The translations under genes and the position numbers were made by a program. The notes beneath the pieces were generated by a model that worked only from the letters and a program-made list of their open reading frames with translations, was not told where the DNA came from and searched no databases. From the NCBI RefSeq assembly GCF_036320965.1, contig NC_092261.1, positions 10,920,197-10,984,196 of the forward strand: a stretch of DNA of 64,000 nt, read 5' to 3'. Of the stretch, positions 48,035 to 60,840 are shown piece after piece (position 1 is the stretch's first letter; each line of letters begins with the position of its first letter). Source of the DNA: Panulirus ornatus (Eukaryota > Arthropoda > Malacostraca > Decapoda > Palinuridae).

Positions 48035-48170
48035 GGCAAGACAGGCATCACCAAGCTAGGAGATACCCATGGGTGAGGATCAACTGCCTGCGCCAAGATT
48101 CGAACTCATGCCGGGCTGCTCCCAGGCAGGCGCATGCTAACCCATGATCAGTAACGCTAACCACTGAAAA
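48035..48170 (-). mobile_element. tRNA-derived SINE copy C, 5' part
   Basis: On the minus strand a tRNA-like head (CAGTGGTTAGCGTTACTGAT) is followed by a degenerate box B (GAGTTCGAATCTTGGC) and a body with CAGTTGATCCTCACCCATGG. The 3' half with the TA array and tail is absent. A CA array abuts the head. Confidence 0.6.
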
Positions 48171-48192
48171 CACACACACACACACACACACA
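48170..48192. repeat. (CA)n microsatellite
   Basis: Short CA array at the head of SINE copy C. Confidence 0.95.
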
Positions 48193-48439
48193 TCAAGGGT
48201 ATCCATATCCCAGCCGACTCTGTGTTCATGTAAGACGTACATTGTTAACAAAAACAGCGTTCGTTAAAGGGGTTGGAATCTTTTGGATGCCAAAAAAAAG
48301 AGGTAAACTTTCATGTTAAACTTGGTAAACTGTATGAAATTTTGACCTTCTCTCATTACCGGCATCTTATGGCTTATGGAATCGCATGCATATCTAATGC
48401 ATAGGCGATTCCATCAATCATTATCTGAGGTGGCCAAGG

Positions 48440-48610
48440 AAAGGATGGGAGGCTATGATCAGCGCAGGGGCTAGGAAGCTGTCTGTGGCTCAGCGCAATA
48501 GCAGCTCAAGAGGTATGGCTCGGAGGCTATGATCACTGCGGGGCTAGGATGCTGTGATCAACAGCCCAGGGAGGGGAAGATTGAGAAGTTGAGATCAGCG
48601 AGGGAACTGA
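48440..48610. repeat. Cryptic repeat with GGCTATGATCAGCGC
   Basis: GAGGCTATGATCAGCGCAGG, GAGGCTATGATCACTGCGGG and GATGCTGTGATCAACAG indicate a diverged repeat of roughly 40 bp or more. Confidence 0.55.
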
Positions 48611-49042
48611 GAGGGAGACCAAAAAGAGTGGATTTACCCTGGGGAAAAAACACGCAAGATCTGCTATGAAATATGCACTGATGACTTGGATATGTGGGAG
48701 GGTTTAGGGATGAGGAGGATGGAAGAGAGAGGAAGAATAACGAAAGGGTGAGAGGGGAGTAGGATGAGGGGAAAGGGGGAAGAAGAGGGAGAAGAGATAA
48801 GATAGATGAAGTGAGGAGAAAGAGGAGAAGGGGATGACGTAAGGGGATGACGTAAGCATGATGTTGGGAAGGGAGGGGGGATGACGTAAGGGTGATGACG
48901 CAGAAGAAGGGGAGGAATGTCAAGAGCGGGGGACTACGGTGTGGAGAGGGACCAGAAACATACACTTTACGCGTTAACATCACTGGCGTATGCTGGGTGG
49001 GCGAGCACGCTGCATGCCGCCCATGTAGTCGTCCAAGGCACG

Positions 49043-49165
49043 AAATACGCCAGTCCACAACTGAGACACTGTCGGTGGTACAGAAATACGCCAGTCCACA
49101 CCTAAGACACTGTCGGTGGTACAGAAATACGCCAGTCCACAACTGAGACACTGTCGGTAGTACAG
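49043..49165. repeat. Three 41-bp tandem units
   Basis: Units at 49043, 49084 and 49125 each contain AAATACGCCAGTCCACAACT and GAGACACTGTCGGTGGTACA with one to three changes. Confidence 0.95.
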
Positions 49166-49179
49166 AAATACGTACCAAT

Positions 49180-51330
49180 CTTTTCTATGAAAAAAATAGA
49201 AGATAAAGAAACTACTTCCATATGATGACTTTTTGCCCTAGTGTTCCGGTGTGGTCATGGCGTAATAACATGCCACAGGCCCATGTCACAGTGTCATTAA
49301 GAGTCACAGGGATCATATATCAGAGTATTACTGCGACTCTACATCTACCCAAATATCCCAGATAAGGGTCCGCTCTACATTACGAAACCATAAATGTTAT
49401 TAATGTTGAGATCTGGTTCGCGTCACATTTTCACCGCAGGAGGTAACACTGTGCATCAAATGTGTGGACGTGTTCCTAATCCATAAAGATGTGGTGACCT
49501 TGACATTTGATGTCCATACATCCGGTGCTCTCTTGCTTGTGGGTTCTGTTGTCATCACGCATATCTCGCGTTCTCTGACCTACATATGATTATATGAAAG
49601 ACACCAGCGATTTGTAGTTTATCATGCTGTTTAAGCATTTTCTTACACCTGAGCAGTGATAAACATTATTGTATATGATTCTTACATATGTATTTTGAAT
49701 TCTTTTAAGAATATCAAATAACGGGTAAATAGTGAGTCAACTTGCAGCATACGAGAGGATTTTCATAATTCGTAAAAAAAAGAAAAAAAAAAATCCTTCG
49801 CTTAAAATATTTAATCATTCACTCGTCGAAATATCAAAATTTCTATTAGCAAGATATCCGGATAATCCTTACACTATCTATAGCTTAGAAGCATGACTTA
49901 ATTCACCAGGAATCTAAAGTAATCTCGGCACATTTTTAACGAACTGGAGTATCTAACGTTAGAAAGTCTTCGTTGTACAGACGATTATTTCAAATATTGT
50001 ATCTCACGTCAGGAAACTTTGTTCTCTTTTGCGATTTCCAACACGAATGGTACAACTCTGTCGGAAAAGTTCTCCAGATCAAGAGACTTCCCTCTGACCT
50101 ACTTTTTTTAACGTCATAGTAATCGTAAATCCTAGGACAACTTACGTCTGTGTAACCTGTAACAAATCTCAGATATTTTTTTCTCCATAATTTCACTCTC
50201 AGTCAGGCCAACATCACCACTGCTGCAGGAACGTAACCTGCAAATGGATTTCAGCTGTTCGCAGATGAGAGTTCTGTCTTCTTATCATACCGTGACGCAC
50301 ATATCCCAGCCTCTTAGGTTATTCACCCTTGAAGAAAGGATGGTACAACTTGGATATGATAGCAATCAGCGGAATCGGAGACGAAAGCAGTAGAGAAAAA
50401 CAGTCTATACTAAATCTACAAGTGTATACCCTAAGCAAAACATTAATCAGTTTTGGTAGAATTACCGATTAAAGTTTGAACACTTCAACATCAGATTTAC
50501 GAAACACGCTGGAAAAAGATAAATCATCTTATATTTTAAGGACGGGATTGAATTTCAATTGTTTCGTGTAACGTTACCGGAGAATCAGCTTCATTTGTAT
50601 CTGGTCAGGACAGAGACAAAGACTGCGTCAACAAAACTTAACAATTTTCAAGAGTTAAGGGTTATAAATACAGCAGAGCTCATGGAGGCTAATGAATTTG
50701 TAACTTGTAATTAATACATTATTTTCCTCACGTTCGTATGTTCGCTGCGACATCTCTGTGTTGGAAGGGCTATTTAATTATGTAAACACAACGACGTATA
50801 TGCAATACGACCTGGCCAAATCTTTTACAAAAATCATCTTAAACAACTTACACTGATTTTTTTGTCTACAAGTACTCATATGATTTGGGCTGACTCTATT
50901 TTTTTTTTTTCAACAATCACAAGCAGGGATATTTATCAGAGAAATCTCAAGACATTTCGCAAAAGCTAACCAATAGATGTATGAGGATCAGTTGCATGAA
51001 CTCGTAAACACCGAACCAAAACGAGGGTTTGTATCATGTTTCTCTAAAAAAATGGAAAAATGTTACAGCAAAATTCCGCAGGACACATGATATTCAAGAC
51101 AAGTTTTTAGCATATGCAAACTCGCACTAATTGTTTCCTTCATAATTCTTTAGATAATTCTCGAAAATAAAAGAATGTGCGTCAGCAATACAGCCACGGC
51201 TTCGCTTTCCTCCCCTGGCTATGATCTTATAAAGCTTAGCAGGAAAAAACTACCGGAGCCACTTAACCTTTCAGCCAGAATTCATAAATGTATCTGCAGA
51301 AATGTACAAAACAGAAACAAAAGCTTTTAG
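49180..51330. other. Anonymous AT-rich stretch, nothing recognised
   Basis: The longest stretch here without an obvious microsatellite or minisatellite. All frames are broken by frequent stops. Confidence 0.5.
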
Positions 51331-51579
51331 TTTAACTTGAAGGATGAAATCGAGACAGTATATATATTTTCTAAGCAGCATGCTGCGTACTGGATCAAGT
51401 CGGTTCAAGAAGAACCTGCCTCTGAAAACACTTTGTCGTCCCCGCGCATCCGACTTCGAAGTTCCAAAGACCCGACGAAAAAGTGCGAGACAGTTTGCCC
51501 AAGACCCCTATATGCTGTAAGGGACTAGTCTACAAAGAAGATCATTCCAAATGGGAAAAAAAAATATGGAAAGAAGCCA

Positions 51580-51855
51580 GAGGGAGGGAACCGTAAGGGA
51601 GGAATCCATAAGATCGGGAGACCCTGAGGCCACCATGAGGGAGGAGACCATAAGGATGGACACATCAACGGAGGAATCCATAAGGAAGAAGACCATACGG
51701 AAGAACATAAAGAGACCATAAGAGAAGAACCCAAAGGGAAGGCATCCATAACAGACACCATAAGGAAAGAATCTATAAGGAAGGAGACCATATGGAAGGA
51801 CATCATTTGTGAAAACTCTATGAGGAAGGAGACCGTAAGGATGACCATAGGCGTG
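51580..51855. repeat. Cryptic purine-rich repeat ACCATAAGGAAGGA
   Basis: About fifteen diverged units of ACCATAAGGAAGGAG and GGAATCCATAAGG. The strong purine bias keeps minus-strand frames open, so these are not treated as genes. Confidence 0.8.
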
Positions 51856-51936
51856 GAGATGTGATGATAAAAAGATCCTACTCCAGTGGGACAGGGACAT
51901 TGCCTTGGAGTTATAACCTCTTAGAACCTACTACAA

Positions 51937-52075
51937 ACCTTGGTGTAGCATGGCTGACTTTTTACTCACGAGCCCGCCGAAGTTAGAGGTCTAGGATGGG
52001 CAGTTGGCCCTCAGCGAACCCAGCTGTTCATCCTGTACTCAAAGCTAGACGATATGTGGAGGCCTAACTGATACT
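51937..52075 (+). mobile_element. tRNA-derived SINE copy D, degraded
   Basis: The head reads CCTTGGTGTAGCATGGCTGA and the body reads CAGTTGGCCCTCAGCGAACC, CAGCTGTTCATCC. Box B is almost lost. Order and spacing match copies A and B. Confidence 0.5.
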
Positions 52076-52194
52076 AGGATACAGATAGATGTACGTAGCG
52101 TATATGATCTGGCCAGGAGTGGAGTATTCAGCTGTCTGTGCTGTCTCAGCTACCACAAAAACGAAAATGAAATCAGGTTATGATTTTTTATTCC

Positions 52195-52337
<143 letters not shown>

Positions 52338-52779
52338 TTTTTTTCTCTCTATCTATGTACCTCTTGTAACGAAAACTCCGAATGCGTTATGAAGTCCTGT
52401 TACTGGCTCTACAACCTTCCATGACATCGGTGTAAAATATTTCATTACTATCAAATAGAAGATGATGTTCATAAAAGAAAAACTGGCGAAGAAAAAAGGG
52501 GAAATCTCGACACAAACGACTCTCTATGGCTTCCATGATATATCGATGGTAATTCTATTGGTTCATCCTCCTGGCAGATTCAAATAGGTTCTTTGACAAC
52601 AAAGAACAGTCATAATAGATTCTCTTGGTCCCTGAATAATGATCATCTATCAGATGAATACCGAAGTGGGTCACACTTTCACATGGGGTAAAATTAGCAC
52701 CCTCTTCTTCGCACCCTCCTCATCCGCATAAAAATGGAATAGTTACCTGATACGTGGGGATTACATGGAAAAAGACAGA

Positions 52780-53000
52780 TAACAGAGGACCTGATAGCGT
52801 ATGGCGAGCTTATCTGTTAGAGGACAGTACTTGGGAGGGGGTGGTGAGGGGTTGCGTGGAAAGTACAGATAACAGAGGACCTAATGGGCCAAGACAGGAT
52901 TTCCTGCTGTAGGATAGTATACTGGGGTACGACGTGGAGACGACAGATACCTGGGACCTGATGGTCTAAGACAGAGCTGTCTGCTAGGTGACGGTAACAG
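52780..53000. repeat. Three tandem units of about 80 bp
   Basis: Each unit has ACAGATAACAGAGGACCTGA (third: ACAGATACCTGGGACCTGAT), then a segment like CTGTTAGAGGACAGTA. Divergence is clear but order is kept. Confidence 0.8.
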
Positions 53001-55475
53001 CATCCTTTATACTTAATCCATAAAGATGGAGACGGGATGGAAAAGGGTGAGGCGTGATAGAGAAGGTTTGTAAATATATGTTCCCCTCTTGATGTACACG
53101 GGATTATGATGATCCCGTCCCTGTGTAAGTCACTGTGTGGGTATCCAGGAACACCACCAGCACTACTGCTGAAGAAGCCGCAGCAGCTGAGGGAGGATGA
53201 GGACCTTCGTGTTTATTGGTGTTACGTTGTCAGAGGCTGACCGACGTGGAGAAGTGGCTTGACGGGTGGGTGCCTCGCTGGGAAGGTGGTGCCAGGGTGA
53301 GAGGCAGAGGAGGGAGGGGGATGAAGGGGAACAGGGAAGGGGTAGAACAAGGTAGGGTCAGTTGAAGAGAGAAAAACAAAGGGAAAGAGAGAAGGAAGCT
53401 ACAAAAACTACGAAAAATATAAAGAAAATAAATCAAGGAATAATACAGGGACTGATGATAAATTGATAATGAACGACAGAACTTGGATATTCAGTATGAA
53501 AAAGGAAAAAGCCTAGTCATAAAAAAACTAAGGTAAAACAAAGATAAAGAGTTCAGACAACAAATGAAAAATGTGATGAAAAAAGTTATTTTTCAAAACA
53601 AACCTTTTTTTAAACGCATGTTAGAGTCCCGATGGTTGCCAATCTTACGAAGTTATTTTCTTTTATTTGTATCGTAATAAAACTTTTGCCTTTATACCCA
53701 CTGTAATCAGAATCAAAGCAATAAACATTCGACAAACATTTACATTTGCCTAGCATTCCTTTGCGTATGCTACACTCACGTAATAACGCCTACGAGAATT
53801 CAAACCGTTGAATATCCAAAGGAAGATGGTGGACGCATGTCCAGGCTGCTCTTACATTCCGATATAACTAATCGTCAGCGTCACTGGGAATTCTCGGCAT
53901 CACACAAGCCAGTGTTTCTCTTACTAATGGGTTTTGGTGGTGTGTTCCACCAGCTGGGCTGCGTTCAGTCAGGCCAGGTCCTGGGGTGAGAAGCGGGGTC
54001 GAAACTTCCCAGTTATGGATTAAGCACAACTGATCAGTGTGACTGTTTTAACCCCTACATTTTCTCCCAATATTTTCAACGCCTTTACTACCTTTTTTTT
54101 TTCCTTGCCTTATGTGATGATTAATTGATTTCTGCTTATATGAAAAAAAAATCATGGGCAATCATCGAGATTCTAAGCGATCCTTTTTCAAAAGTGCTAG
54201 GAAAAAAAAGGGGGGCATTTTTTACCAAGGTGAAATGGCTCCCGGTGGACTTGGTCAATCCTCCAATAAAAATTTCTTTTCTTTTAACATCAGTGTAGAT
54301 TTGTAATAATCTTCACCTCTGCAACAACTTTTCTTTTAGGAGATAAGTCGATGATTCCACAGATAATACTGCACGAAAAAAAACAAGGTAAATAAAAACT
54401 AAAGAAAAGAAAACGTTAAAGGGGTAGAACGGAACCAAAGAAGCAAAGGAAAACGAATGTAAGAGCGCACGAGGACTGAGAACAATGAAGAGAGCAGAGG
54501 ACGAAGGTGATGTGGTAAAGACTATGACCGACGACAGAACTGAATAACAGAGGACGATATAGAGATGGGGGGGGGGGGGGGAAAGAGAAACAAATAAGGG
54601 ACGTTATAAAGAGAAGACTAGATGTAGGATATTCAGACAGATTGATTTACCACAAAGAACGAAACAAATGAAAGTGAGACAAGAGCTCATGAAACAAAAG
54701 GAAATGAAACAAACACAGACAAAATGAATACACAGATCAAAAGATAGAATGGAACGATAACGAAAAGAGAAAAATAATGATGAAAATAAACTAAAACGCT
54801 CGTAAAGAATATCGACAAAGAAACAAACATGGGACAAGAAAAAAGAAGAAGACACGCGGCCTCAAGTAATCGTCTGTCGCTCCATCTTGGCATAGATTAA
54901 TTCCACAGTAAATTAGAGGCTAACCCCCTAACCCAGCTCACGGTAATTGAATCACCATTCTAAGGCCAACAACTCAGCTTCCTGGAATTACGACTTTTGC
55001 TGAACAATTGGTATCGTTTGATGTTTTGGGAGGAATGAAGTGGGGCGGAGGGGAGGGTTTCTTTTTTTCCTCTCTCTCTCTCTTTCCTTTCGTTTTTGTG
55101 AGTGGGGGGTGAGGGATGGTCGTGGGATGTTTGAAGGAGTGGCACGGGCTTTGGAGGAATGACTGGGAAGAGGGGGAGAAAAAGGATGATTTTGGTGGCA
55201 TATGATCCTCTTCAGCCAAGTTCTTTGGACGTGATTCATTTTCCATGATTCCGTTCCGTTGCCGCCCTGTGTATGTACGTCTGTCATTGCTATTTGTGTT
55301 TACTCTTTTGTATGTTCAGGAGAGAGAGAGAGAGTTTCATACTCGTGAACACGTCCACAGACTCATGCACAAATACTTTTGAACATACAGACGAACAAGT
55401 AATGGAAACGCGATGCACATACAAATAAAAAAAAACGAACAAAAACACAAGAAAAAAAGACCCTACCACTGGTAG
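53000..55475. other. Anonymous stretch, purine-skewed in part
   Basis: Holds a poly-G run near 54.57 kb and purine-rich DNA around 54.4-54.85 kb. The Phe/Ser-rich minus frames there follow from skew. Confidence 0.5.
54567..54581. repeat. Poly-G run
   Basis: Fifteen consecutive G. Confidence 0.95.
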
Positions 55476-55479
55476 GGAG

Positions 55480-55770
55480 GCCTGCCTACCCCCACTATAG
55501 AGAACCAGTCCCTCCACTGACGGAATTTACCCTTCCACTGAAGGAAGCCCTCCAGTGAGAGAAATCCGTCCCTCCACTGAAGGAAAACCGTCCCTACACT
55601 GAAGGAAGCCCAATCCTCCACTGAAGGAAGCTCAACCCCCCCCCCCCCCCCCAAACTGATGGAAGCCCCAATCCTTCCACTGAGGGAAGCCCAACCCTTC
55701 CACTGATGGAAGCTTCAACCCACCACTGAGGGAAGCCCCAACCCACCACTGAGGGAAGCTCAACCCCCCT
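55480..55770. repeat. Cryptic minisatellite, about 27-bp unit
   Basis: TCCACTGAAGGAAGCCCAAC and variants recur about eleven times; a poly-C run (about 55636-55653) sits inside. Confidence 0.85.
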
Positions 55771-56346
55771 AACTACGGGTAGCTCGCCGGCCGCTCCACC
55801 AGGCCCTGGTTACAGCCCACCAACCACCCACCCGGACTCGCGGAGCAATAAATTTCCGACTCTGCACCAGGTGGTTCTGTAACCTGGGGACGATGCTCAA
55901 ATTCCTTTAGCTATTTTCATCCCTTTCAGGGTCTTCCACTCGAATACTCCCTTTGGAAGCAATATATTCAATACGGGTTATTCTGTAGAGGTATACACTT
56001 CTCCATATCGTGTCTTCATCATCGCGTCAGCCGACGTGTGTGTGTGACTCCCGCTATGAGGGAAATATGTGGACGTGATTTTTTTTTATCAAAAATTCAC
56101 ACGCCTGACTGAAGGTGAAAACGACTGAAATTGAGCCAAACCTGAATATCCCTTAGAGCGCTCTGGATAACAGTGATGTAAGTCCATTATTCGAGGGGAT
56201 ATCTGGCCTTTGTAGGGGAAAGTCGGACGTAGGCAATGTCTTTGAGGAAAAAAAAGTTAAAAGTTTTCACAGGGCATAAAAAAAAAAGATAGGCTGGTGA
56301 AGTGTGAGGTGGCCATCTTTTGAGGCGAACGCGATGCGGAGAAATG

Positions 56347-56403
<57 letters not shown>

Positions 56404-58639
56404 GCGAAGTTTCTGGGGAGGAAAAAATGGAATTTTCTCTTTCTCCGGTGAGAATTATGCTCATTAAACAAACTATTTCATACAGTCGCAGCAAGAATTC
56501 CTAGTGGGTTAGCTCCTGGCACGGTGGGCGCTACAAAACAGTCTATAACTAAGATGAACTCGGAGGAAATACCTTGTACTGGTCGACCGTCGTTGTCCGA
56601 GGGGGTCCCAATCTGAAAAGACAAGATCAAAACGACTCAGTATTTTCCTAACTTTAGTCATCTATAGAATGATGCAATTACAAAATTTTTGCTTTCAAAG
56701 TCTCTTTTTAAGGTGAGGGATAAAATCATTGCTCTTTCTACTACTACACATCTGCTTTACAGTGAAACTCATGAATAAAGTTAAAAAGCAGGCACTGAAA
56801 ATGATTTACTTTCAGACAGCACCTACAAGATCAGCAACTGGAGTCCTGTATCTCTATCACAACTTGAGATTATGAAATGAAACAGCCGACACTTGTCATC
56901 TGCACATTACCTTCGTTATCTTGGGTAACAAACGTAAGAGTGATGGTCTGTGGCTATGTTTCCCCCACCCAGATGTGAATGGAAGAAAGGATATCGATAA
57001 TCATAATAGCAACAAAGTCAACATCTCATACAGTGTTTCCAAGCTGCCAGACAGAGCGAAATTTAAGCGAGTAGGTTGGATGCGACAGCAAGGGTTGGGG
57101 AGGGGACTCTCTCATGACTTGAAACGAAAGATTTAATGGATATTTTACATAAACATGAGAGAGGGAGGCTCTAACATGAGGCTTCGGAGCATCATCAACC
57201 GTGGCCTTCCCAGTCACTCAGCACTTGGCAGTCTTACGACATGAAGCCCCAAGACTGTCTGTGACTGCATGACTTAGAGAGAGAGAACACAGTCTGATAT
57301 TACTTATGGTAAGAGTCATTAATGTACATCTACCCAATCTTTCTCTTTAAACCCAACCTTATATCTGAGACGTATCATGAACATTGAGATTTACCATGCA
57401 CTAGGTTACCTCCTTCAAAAATATAGTCTGTCCAAATGCGATGTAATGTCATTAGTGTTTTATATGCGTCTGAGACGTATTAGCAAATAAGTGTGTAAGT
57501 TCATCTTAAATTCTAAAAATAAACAGCACAGAGCACGGAACAGCACATGGGGCTTGACGAAAACAGACACAGCGAAATAAGTTTGTATGTTGTGAAACCA
57601 GATTACCAAGAAACGAGCATCATGCATAAGCAGTCACATCATGTAGCGCTATTACTATATGCAGACAGAAAACAAATAAAGCAAGATTCGTATCGTGGGA
57701 CTCTAAAAGCTAAAAGTAGGCAACATTCAAGCATTACAGAGAATGGTGGTGGTAGATGCATGTGGTAATGTCAGACCCTCCTTAGATGACTGGGTAGACG
57801 CTGCGCCCCAGACGGAGGAAGCCTTGCATCCTTTAGATAATAAACAGACCTTCGAGCTAGCTGAAACTTGCGCTAGAACCTGCTCCTACAGTCACTGGCT
57901 TTCCTTAAAAGATAAGAACGATTTCTGGAGATGATGTATGCAAATCGCTTTACTTGAGTATTACCTGAAGGATATACAACATTTCTTCATACTATTACCT
58001 TGTATTTTCTATTAGATAAGAGGATATAAAGGTACAAATCGAGATTTAGATGAAAAAAGAAGAAGGCAGCTTCGTACCCGAGCATGAATTAACAATCATC
58101 AGATGAATTCCTAACTCATCCTTTGCCAACACTGTCAGCACTGGCCTTCGTCGCCTGACGCACACAAACGCACCCCCCAAGCAGTGACGATATTCAAAAT
58201 ATCTGCGCTCATGTTTTGAACAGAGCGAGGAAGATGCGCGTTGGAGGGGCGTCAGCCATGATATCAATGAAGGGACACTACTGTAGATATCAACTAAAAA
58301 AATCATTCCTATGCAAATCTGGCTTTATCAAAAATAACAAATGGCTACCTATCAAAAGCAGACATACCAGACCATGTTTTTTTTTCCTCTAAACAAAAGT
58401 AATGGCATGGACGAAAAATCAAATCAATTGATATGCAAAGTTTTGAGTTACTGAGCATGAGCTTAAGTAAACACAATATACCATCAAGAAAGTCAACTTG
58501 TGATTTACAGATGACACGTGAGGTCTCGATGATGCGAACCAACAACTCCTCTTGCCTGAGATTCAGGGTACACACAAAGGCCCTCAGAACAGTACATCAT
58601 CCAAAAGACTTGGGATCCGAATCAACTATGCGATCAGTG
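55771..58639. other. Anonymous stretch with weak open frames
   Basis: Contains one TG array (56349-56400). Short frames at 56921-57136 (+) and 57743-57934 (+) have protein-like composition but no splice support or recognised family. Confidence 0.4.
56349..56400. repeat. (TG)n microsatellite
   Basis: Pure TG array of about 52 bp. Confidence 0.98.
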
Positions 58640-59095
58640 TAGGATTTGAGCCTTCTATGGCTGGTGTTGAGGCTGTGGATACTATGTGTGTGATTCAGGA
58701 CATCGCCGTGTGAAAGCCGTGTGAAAAATTTACACAATGAGTATGTTGTGTATAAATTCAAACTACCTACGTGTTGTGCCCAAGATTCATGTGTTGTGGT
58801 GTACACCTCAAATCACTGAGGTACTGTCTGTGGGATTCAAATCACTCAGTATTATATGTAAGATTCATCCCATCCAGTGTTCTGTGTAGGATTTAAACAA
58901 TCCAGTGTTGTGTGTAGGATTTAACCCATCTAATATTGTGTGTAGGTTTTGAACCATCCAGAGTTGTATAAAGGATTCACACTATACAGTGATGCGTGAA
59001 GGATTCAAACTATCCAGGGTTGTTGGTAGGGCTTAAATCAACTAGTGTTGTGTGCAGGATTGAAACCATCTAGTGTTGAGTGTAGCATTGATACT
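58640..59095. repeat. Cryptic minisatellite, about 28-30-bp unit
   Basis: AGGATTTAAACCATCCAGTG then TTGTGTGT, with many variants, about a dozen units. Confidence 0.85.
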
Positions 59096-59270
59096 ATCTT
59101 ATTTTGCTTGCATTAGAATGAAGATGAACCTGTTATTTACAATGAGAGTACAATGACGTCCCAGTTTCCCTACCTTCACAAACCCTCCCCCTGCCACGTC
59201 TTCCGCACTAGTTCCATCTTCCTATCCTTCTATTCCACTCTGTAGTACCTCTGTGTCCCACATCTCCCAG

Positions 59271-59584
59271 CTGTCTTGGGCTCGTCCCCCTACATTCACA
59301 TCTCCAGCCAAAGCCATAACCACCAGAACCACATCTCTAGCCACAACCAAATTCAAACCTCAAGCTACAGCCACAAGTATATCCACAACCACAATCTCGG
59401 AAGGAATGCCGATATCCCGGAGCGACCTGCCCCAAGCTACTCCTCATTGCTCCCTCCGAAGAAGAATGTGAACAAACAAGACCTTTGTGAGGTTCGAAGA
59501 CGACGCTCAAAACAACTCGAAGAATTGCATTCAAAGCTCCTGTCACGAGAGAGAGACACTGACGCACAGATATCTCTTTATTGA
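59271..59584 (+). CDS. Exon-like open frame, His/Ser/Gln-rich then charged
   Basis: A long pyrimidine-rich region (about 59160-59268) ends CTCCCAG. The frame after it gives a His/Ser/Asn/Gln-rich half (HISSQSHNHQNHISSHNQ), then ERPAPSYSSLLPPKKNVNKQ, then a highly charged end (DLCEVRRRRSKQLEELHSKL and LSRERDTDAQISLY) before TGA at 59582-59584. The charged end resembles a short coiled-coil tail. The first half is an imperfect AGCCACAACCA-type repeat, which weakens the case. Entry would be phase 1. Product unknown. Confidence 0.33.
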
Positions 59585-59789
59585 AGCCATCTCAATATCG
59601 TCAATATATCCGTCTCGATAGATTGCTAATCTCGCCTTCGTTCACTCATCCTCGTTCACTCATCTGTCCCGCGAGAAAGCTGGCCTCACCACGGGTAATT
59701 AGCTGGCCGGACGTATTATAGCCTGTGGTTTGTCTTTCTTTTGCTGGTTGTAACTTATTTAATTCCGTGTGCGCGACAGAACTATCCTT

Positions 59790-60020
59790 GGTTATGATGG
59801 CAGAGCCTTTGACCTGGTCCTTAAGAGTCAGGTTAAAGACCACACCATCACACTCCGGGTTGCTATACGTGCGTGCTAAAGGGTCCTGCCATTGTTCTCA
59901 AGAGTCTTTCCTTCGTCTTTAAGAGTCAAACCGTCGTGTTTAACGAGTTAACCAATAGTGGGTTGGAAATGATCGTTATTCTCCCTCGCATCATTCTGAA
60001 GTACAAAGGTCTGTGTGATG
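59790..60020. repeat. Degenerate CTTTAAGAGTCA repeat
   Basis: TCCTTAAGAGTCAGGTTAAA, CTCAAGAGTCTTTCCTTCGT and CTTTAAGAGTCAAACCGTCG suggest a decayed repeat. Confidence 0.4.
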
Positions 60021-60413
60021 ATCAAGAAAAGCCTGAATTCAGTTATCTTGATAAGCGCGCTAACTCCAAGCACGGCCAGAAAAATTGGTATACCCTTTTG
60101 GAGCCAGAGGGTCCTCGAAGAAACTGTATTCCTTTAAGTTTCGAAGCGCAAAAGTCTCGTAACTTTTATTGAAAGAATTATTTTAATGGAGGACCAGTAA
60201 TCAATGACGAAGCGTGAGAAATTCTTTTTCTGTAAAGAAGCTGCAATTTCGCACAGATGATCGAAAGTCATTTCTAAGCTAAAAATTTGTGAAACAAAGT
60301 ATACAGTATATTTCTAAAATAAGAAATTAATGAGAGAAAAGTATCTACCATGTTTATCAAACTTATTTCAGAAGCATATGACTGTAGCCCATGTCTGTAT
60401 ATACAGTGAAAAA

Positions 60414-60414
<1 letters not shown>

Positions 60415-60482
<68 letters not shown>
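60415..60482. repeat. (CT)n microsatellite
   Basis: Pure CT array of about 68 bp. Confidence 0.98.
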
Positions 60483-60486
<4 letters not shown>

Positions 60487-60538
60487 ACATCATACATGTA
60501 ACACGCAGAAAATTCCGAGTGAATCATTCGACGAGTCA

Positions 60539-60772
60539 ATGTCCATTAATTCCATCCCATTTGTTCCACTGAAATATGAGAAACAAAGATGCACTTGGTC
60601 ACAGGATGTCGTGCCAATACTTCCAGAGGTGCGGGAGGAGAAATTCGTCATCGGAGGGACAGGCAGAGAAATATGGATGCATCCGAGACCACCATCCCAG
60701 TGTTTCCACGTGTCACCAGGAATCCTCCTCGAGGTGGAGCAGCAACACAAGCACGAAATACGATGCGGATAA
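60539..60772 (+). CDS. Small open frame, unrecognised
   Basis: This ATG-initiated frame of 77 codons starts MSINSIPFVPLKYEKQRCTW and ends VSPGILLEVEQQHKHEIRCG. It lies just after a TC array. Composition is protein-like, but other frames on both strands are also open over much of it, so the absence of stops is only partly informative. No homology is recognised and no promoter is visible. Confidence 0.17.
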   Translation: MSINSIPFVPLKYEKQRCTWSQDVVPILPEVREEKFVIGGTGREIWMHPRPPSQCFHVSPGILLEVEQQHKHEIRCG

Positions 60773-60840
60773 AAAGATATAACAAAAGAGAGCGAAATTA
60801 TGTATTCAAGGTCTCATCTCGCAGGAAACTGCTGAGTTGA

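Noticed and set aside
48558..49178. 206-codon minus-strand frame
   Set aside because: It combines a 41-bp tandem repeat with a purine-skewed stretch that avoids stops on the opposite strand; the peptide is low-complexity Ser/Leu/Pro.
51508..51900. Hydrophobic minus-strand frames with SLMVSS-like repeats
   Set aside because: They are the translation of the purine-rich ACCATAAGGAAGGA cryptic repeat.
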